From NCBI GenBank assembly GCA_034440635.1, contig JAOTON010000385.1, positions 3,068,501 through 3,132,500 on the forward strand: 64,000 nucleotides of DNA, given 5' to 3'. Shown piece by piece: positions 60,344 through 64,000 of this stretch (position 1 is the first letter of the stretch; each line of letters starts with the position of its first letter). The notes under the pieces were generated by a model that did no database searches, was not told the DNA's origin, and worked only from the letters and a program-made list of their open reading frames with translations. The translations under genes and the position numbers were made by a program. Origin of the DNA: Lepas anatifera. Its lineage: Eukaryota > Arthropoda > Thecostraca > Lepadidae.

Positions 60344-60422
<79 letters not shown>
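60344..60422. repeat. (AT)n microsatellite at the foldback boundary
   Basis: About 80 bp of TA repeats directly adjoining the right end. A shorter TA run (54147-54156) adjoins the left end, so the element sits in a TA microsatellite. Confidence 0.95.
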
Positions 60423-60425
<3 letters not shown>

Positions 60426-62724
60426 CTATAGCATAGTCCAAAAAGGTAAGATACAACTGATGGATACTGCATCAGTGATGCTCATACACACGTCTGTTAT
60501 TTCCTTTTGAAAGTTTGTTGTTCGTTCCTTCCAAAAGGTTCAATTTACTGATGGCTTGGCAGCGGGGTTACGGCGCTAAAAGCCCCAGGTGACTGACTAC
60601 GCAGTCGGGTGGCGGTTCGTGTTACGATGTGACACGGCTGCGTGAAGGTGCCTGATGGCATGTGACAAATAGTCGACAATTCCGGCTACGGTCCAATCGG
60701 CGCCTTCAGCAAAGCTCACTCCGCAGCCAGTGCAACTCTTGCCATAACATTACGCTGTAACGCTGGCGTCCAAATATCAACCTTGGTTTTGCTGGCTTTT
60801 TAAAACGCGGCATCTTTGTCCCAAGTTTGAAACTCATGTTACTATGGAAGCATATAAGTCGACATGCATATAGAATAGCGCCAAGTAGCCCGCTGCATTT
60901 ATTCTCTATCCCTGCTGCAGCTCAAACGCAGCACCTTGGCGACAGGCGGATAAACACTGCCCCACGACTTGCTCACAACTTCCGAGCTGAATTTTCCAAG
61001 ACTCATGAGACTTCTAGCCTGCCAAGCATTCAGGCGATGCCTTCCGAGGTTCAGCCTTCCACCTATTCAGTTGATGCCTTCCGCGTTTGCTGGGAGCTGC
61101 ACGTATCAGATTAGCGTCACATGCACTTTACTGCCAGATACTCACGGCTGTCAAATTTGCCAGCGGAAATAAAACTCGATGCTGCACTGGAAGCCGAGTG
61201 AACATTTTACTCTGGCAACGGACAGGACATGGAGCTGAAAAGGGATTTACAGAACTTATCTAACTGGTTCTGGTCGGGCATCATGTCGGCATATTCTATA
61301 ACCCATAAAACGGAACAATCGTAATTCCACACCAAAACATTGCATACGATATTAGTTTATATATAACCTCAGCAGCTGATGTGCCATACAACTCCAATCC
61401 TTGATATCAGTCACGTCCCGAAATTCATCGCAAAATCTCCCAAAAGGTCGTGGCTGGAGGTGACGATTGACTGCTCCGGCCGGGCGGGGGGTATGGTAAC
61501 ACATCTGCCGCGCGTGGGATCGATTGGAGTCACCCGGTCAGGAAAGTTGTCGCGTAAAATTGGAATGGCGCCGGATCCGCGCGTGACCGACGGGAGAGGT
61601 CAGACTGGTGTCAAATTGGACACGGATGTTGCAGCAGATCTTTGCCTGCAGCGAAACGGGTGGTAGTTCTGTTACCGTGCTCATGAGTGCGGTTTACACG
61701 TCTTCCTTGACAGTTCTTCCGCGTTGTTTCATTACCGACATGCTAACCGAACAGGCGATCCTCTACGACCTTCGGAACGGACACGATAGCTCTTACCAAC
61801 ATAGGTGTAGGAATATCCGCAACATTGGGGGTGGGATGTCCCCAATGTTCCAGAGCCTAGGATTTCCAATGAGATCCAGGCCCACTGTTTCCGGGGCATC
61901 GGGGTCACTGGTACCCGAGGGCAAAGCAGAAGTCCAAAGGGCTGGGCACTAATCGGATGGGCTGTGGATACAAATGTTCCCAGTGTGTATGCAACAACTG
62001 ACCTGCTGTATGGCTGGGTTGTTGTTATTGTTGAACTTTGTCGCTGTCTGCAGCAAACTTTGACATAGTCACGGCACATCCTCCCTCGACTATTGGCCAG
62101 TGGTATGATGAAAAACTAGGATGAAACACGCCATCAGATACGAACCAACACTGTTCCCCTTCGCACGGATGAAGCAGGATGCTTCCGCTACCTCATAACC
62201 ACCGGCAACCGTCGCTCCAAAATCTTGTATTTGTGCGTGCGTGCAGGCGTGCGTGCAGGCGTGCGTGCAGGCGTGCGTGCAGGCGTGGTGTGCGTGCGTG
62301 CGTGCGTGTGCGTGCGTGCGTGCGTGTGTGTGTGTGGTGGGGGGGCGGTCAGGAAATACTATCCCTTACCACTGATATACATTTCGGACACACTCGCTGT
62401 GTTTAAATCACTGTACCCTAGAGTCATTAGGGTACTCCATATCACGTTTTGTTCAATCCTTTGTCTATTCATTTACCCTTACGTAAGCCAACTGGCTTCT
62501 GGCAGTATATATTCGGAAACAATTCGGAGAACTTGCCTCGGAGGCACTGACTCGGCTGTCTGAGTGAGCAGCACCTGTAATGACACGCTAATTCTAACAT
62601 TAATGTTTAACGTCCCCCAGGGTCGGCGCCCACGCTTTGCCTGCCCTTTCACTGGCTCGTTTTCAGATAACCTATAACGGCCGTAAGTTAGGCCCCCGTG
62701 TACCAAGGGGACCGGCCTCACGCC
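60423..62724. other. Spacer with small repeats
   Basis: Contains a GT/GCAG repeat at 62231-62335 (GCGTGCGTGCAG 12-mers), a SINE-tail-like sequence at about 61371-61405 (CCTCAGCAGCTGATGTG) and a TTTAACGTCCCCC tail at about 62606. No gene. Confidence 0.45.
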
Positions 62725-63751
62725 TTAAACCGCGCCCCACCGGGGGTCCGGCGCCACCTTCGCCACGCTGGGGGGCCATCGATGCCCCCTCTAACTTCGA
62801 AAATATGGGGGTTAGAGCAAATCTGCAAAGTGCATAAGAATGATCGCGTGAATTCAGCGAGAAATTATTCTAAATATCTAAGCGCTCAGGTCAATGATTT
62901 GACCTCCAGAGGTCAATTTTGGTCTCGAGAGGCTATTTCCACTCAAATATGCAGTGCTTAAGAAAACTGAGCTCTAAAAACTCTTATGTCATTATAGCTA
63001 TTGATATCTGGTAAAGTAAATTTATTAGGAAAATGCCAGACCTTTTTCCGCTATGTGAAACGTTATGACCTCACGGCAATAGTTTGACCTCCAGAGGTCT
63101 CCTCGTGACCTAATATGACCTGAGGCCACGAAAGGTCAGAAAGTGACATTACCGTATATCAAATGAAAGCCAGGGACGAGACAAAACGATGATGCTTGAA
63201 TGCTCTAGCTTAGTTAGATCAAAAGTTATTGTTAAAATACTGTTTTGACCCCTGGTGACGTTGGATGACCTCGGAGAGGTCAAAGGTCAAATATGGCCTC
63301 TGGGATCCATGAAAGGGTATCCATGAACGCTTTTCTGAGCAAGCTGAGCATTTGAAATCGTTTTTGTGACTTTTAGATAATAAGACAGCTTTTCCCCATG
63401 TTTTTCCAATGGGAGACGTCACCTCGTGACCTGACCTCAGGTCACGAAATCGAAAAAATCCCGGATCTACATCTTGTAGACCCTGGAGGGGTCATGAAGT
63501 GTAGGAAGTTTCAAATCGATCGACTAAGAAATGTAGCTCTTACATAACTCAAAACTTGAAATGAGATGACCTTGGTTGACCTGGCCTGGTGACCTGACCT
63601 TGGGTGACCCGGGAAAAAACATTTCTGGGATCGTGGAAAAATACTGGGGTAAGAGATAGAGTCCTCAACCGCGGTGCTGCACCTCGTCATTTTTCTATTA
63701 TCCCGAAAAACCTTAGGGGCCATCAATGGCCCCCGGTGGGGCGAGGGTTAA
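62725..63751 (+). mobile_element. TTAA-bounded element, family B copy 4
   Basis: 1027 bp, TTAA at 62725-62728 and 63748-63751, same orientation as copy 1. Collinear with it throughout, with small substitutions and a damaged left hairpin. Confidence 0.9.
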
Positions 63752-64000
63752 AGAAACATTGGGCGCTGGATGCCATGCGTCATATTAAGCCGTATGGACA
63801 ATGAGTGGGCCTGGGATCGAGTTGAGTTTTGCTTTCACAGTGCACATCATAAAACATTCCGAACACCAGCGTAAATCTTTACGTGCCTTATCACGGCTCA
63901 ACAGGCTTATATTTCAATTTCCACTCGGTATTTACATACCTCTTTATACTCATTTATTGCTGACAATCTTATGGCGAAATTCAACCTTAAGTCCATGACA
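63752..64000. other. Window end, nothing recognised
   Basis: Spacer without a feature I can support. Confidence 0.4.

Larger units (their letters stand above)
54157..60344. mobile_element. Foldback element with ~1.2-kb inverted arms
   Basis: The left arm 54157-55330 and right arm 59168-60344 are inverted copies of each other, closely matching along their length by eye. Both outer ends read GTTACAGGCAGGGTGAA and then an array of palindromic GGCATTCTGCAGAATGCC units (54180-54345 and 60168-60325). The inner part of each arm is a family D sequence. The element is bounded by TA dinucleotides on both sides. The 3.8-kb middle holds another broken family D copy, nested family B elements and AT-rich DNA with an unrecognised 138-codon frame (58374-58790, minus). 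No transposase was recognised. Confidence 0.88.

Noticed and set aside
60550..60630. tRNA gene
   Set aside because: A B-box-like GGTTCG is present but no A box at the right distance and no cloverleaf can be drawn.

Overview
This is eukaryotic nuclear DNA from an invertebrate animal. Three conserved animal genes with GT-AG introns lie in a background of simple repeats, tRNA-derived SINEs, hAT-type miniature elements and a large set of elements bounded by TTAA. GC-rich exons beside AT-rich spacers, and this mix of transposons, would fit a crustacean such as a barnacle. The clade is an inference and I cannot fix it from sequence alone.

Layout. (1) 3643-12128, minus strand: a TANGO6 (RTP1-like) gene. 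I reconstructed ten coding exons whose splice phases all agree and whose lengths sum to 3159 nt (1052 aa plus stop). (2) 15206-15994, minus strand: an intronless SLX1 endonuclease gene of 262 aa with GIY-YIG and RING-type domains. (3) 16739-31889: mostly non-coding. It holds a 470-bp CT tract, two inverted copies of a hAT-like MITE, a 5'-truncated non-LTR retrotransposon with a 12-bp target duplication, and two abutting TTAA elements. (4) 31890-39033, plus strand: a PAIP1 gene of eight coding exons (1410 nt, 469 aa), with a PAM2 motif, a MIF4G domain and an acidic C-terminus. (5) 39034-64000: no convincing gene. It is dominated by TTAA-bounded elements dense in the hexamer AGGTCA, and by a 6.2-kb foldback element with inverted arms of about 1.2 kb.

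The three genes act in unrelated processes: secretory pathway or Pol II import, DNA repair, and translation initiation. Nothing suggests they form a functional cluster.

The most unusual signals are these. First, four splice junctions in the two intron-containing genes sit inside tandem duplications, including a partial triplication of a MIF4G exon in which only the last copy can be spliced. Second, a family of ~1.03-kb TTAA-bounded elements includes one copy inserted inside another, which reads out the TTAA target duplication directly. Third, the 54157-60344 foldback element has ends built of palindromic 20-mers and arms that contain copies of another TTAA-type family.
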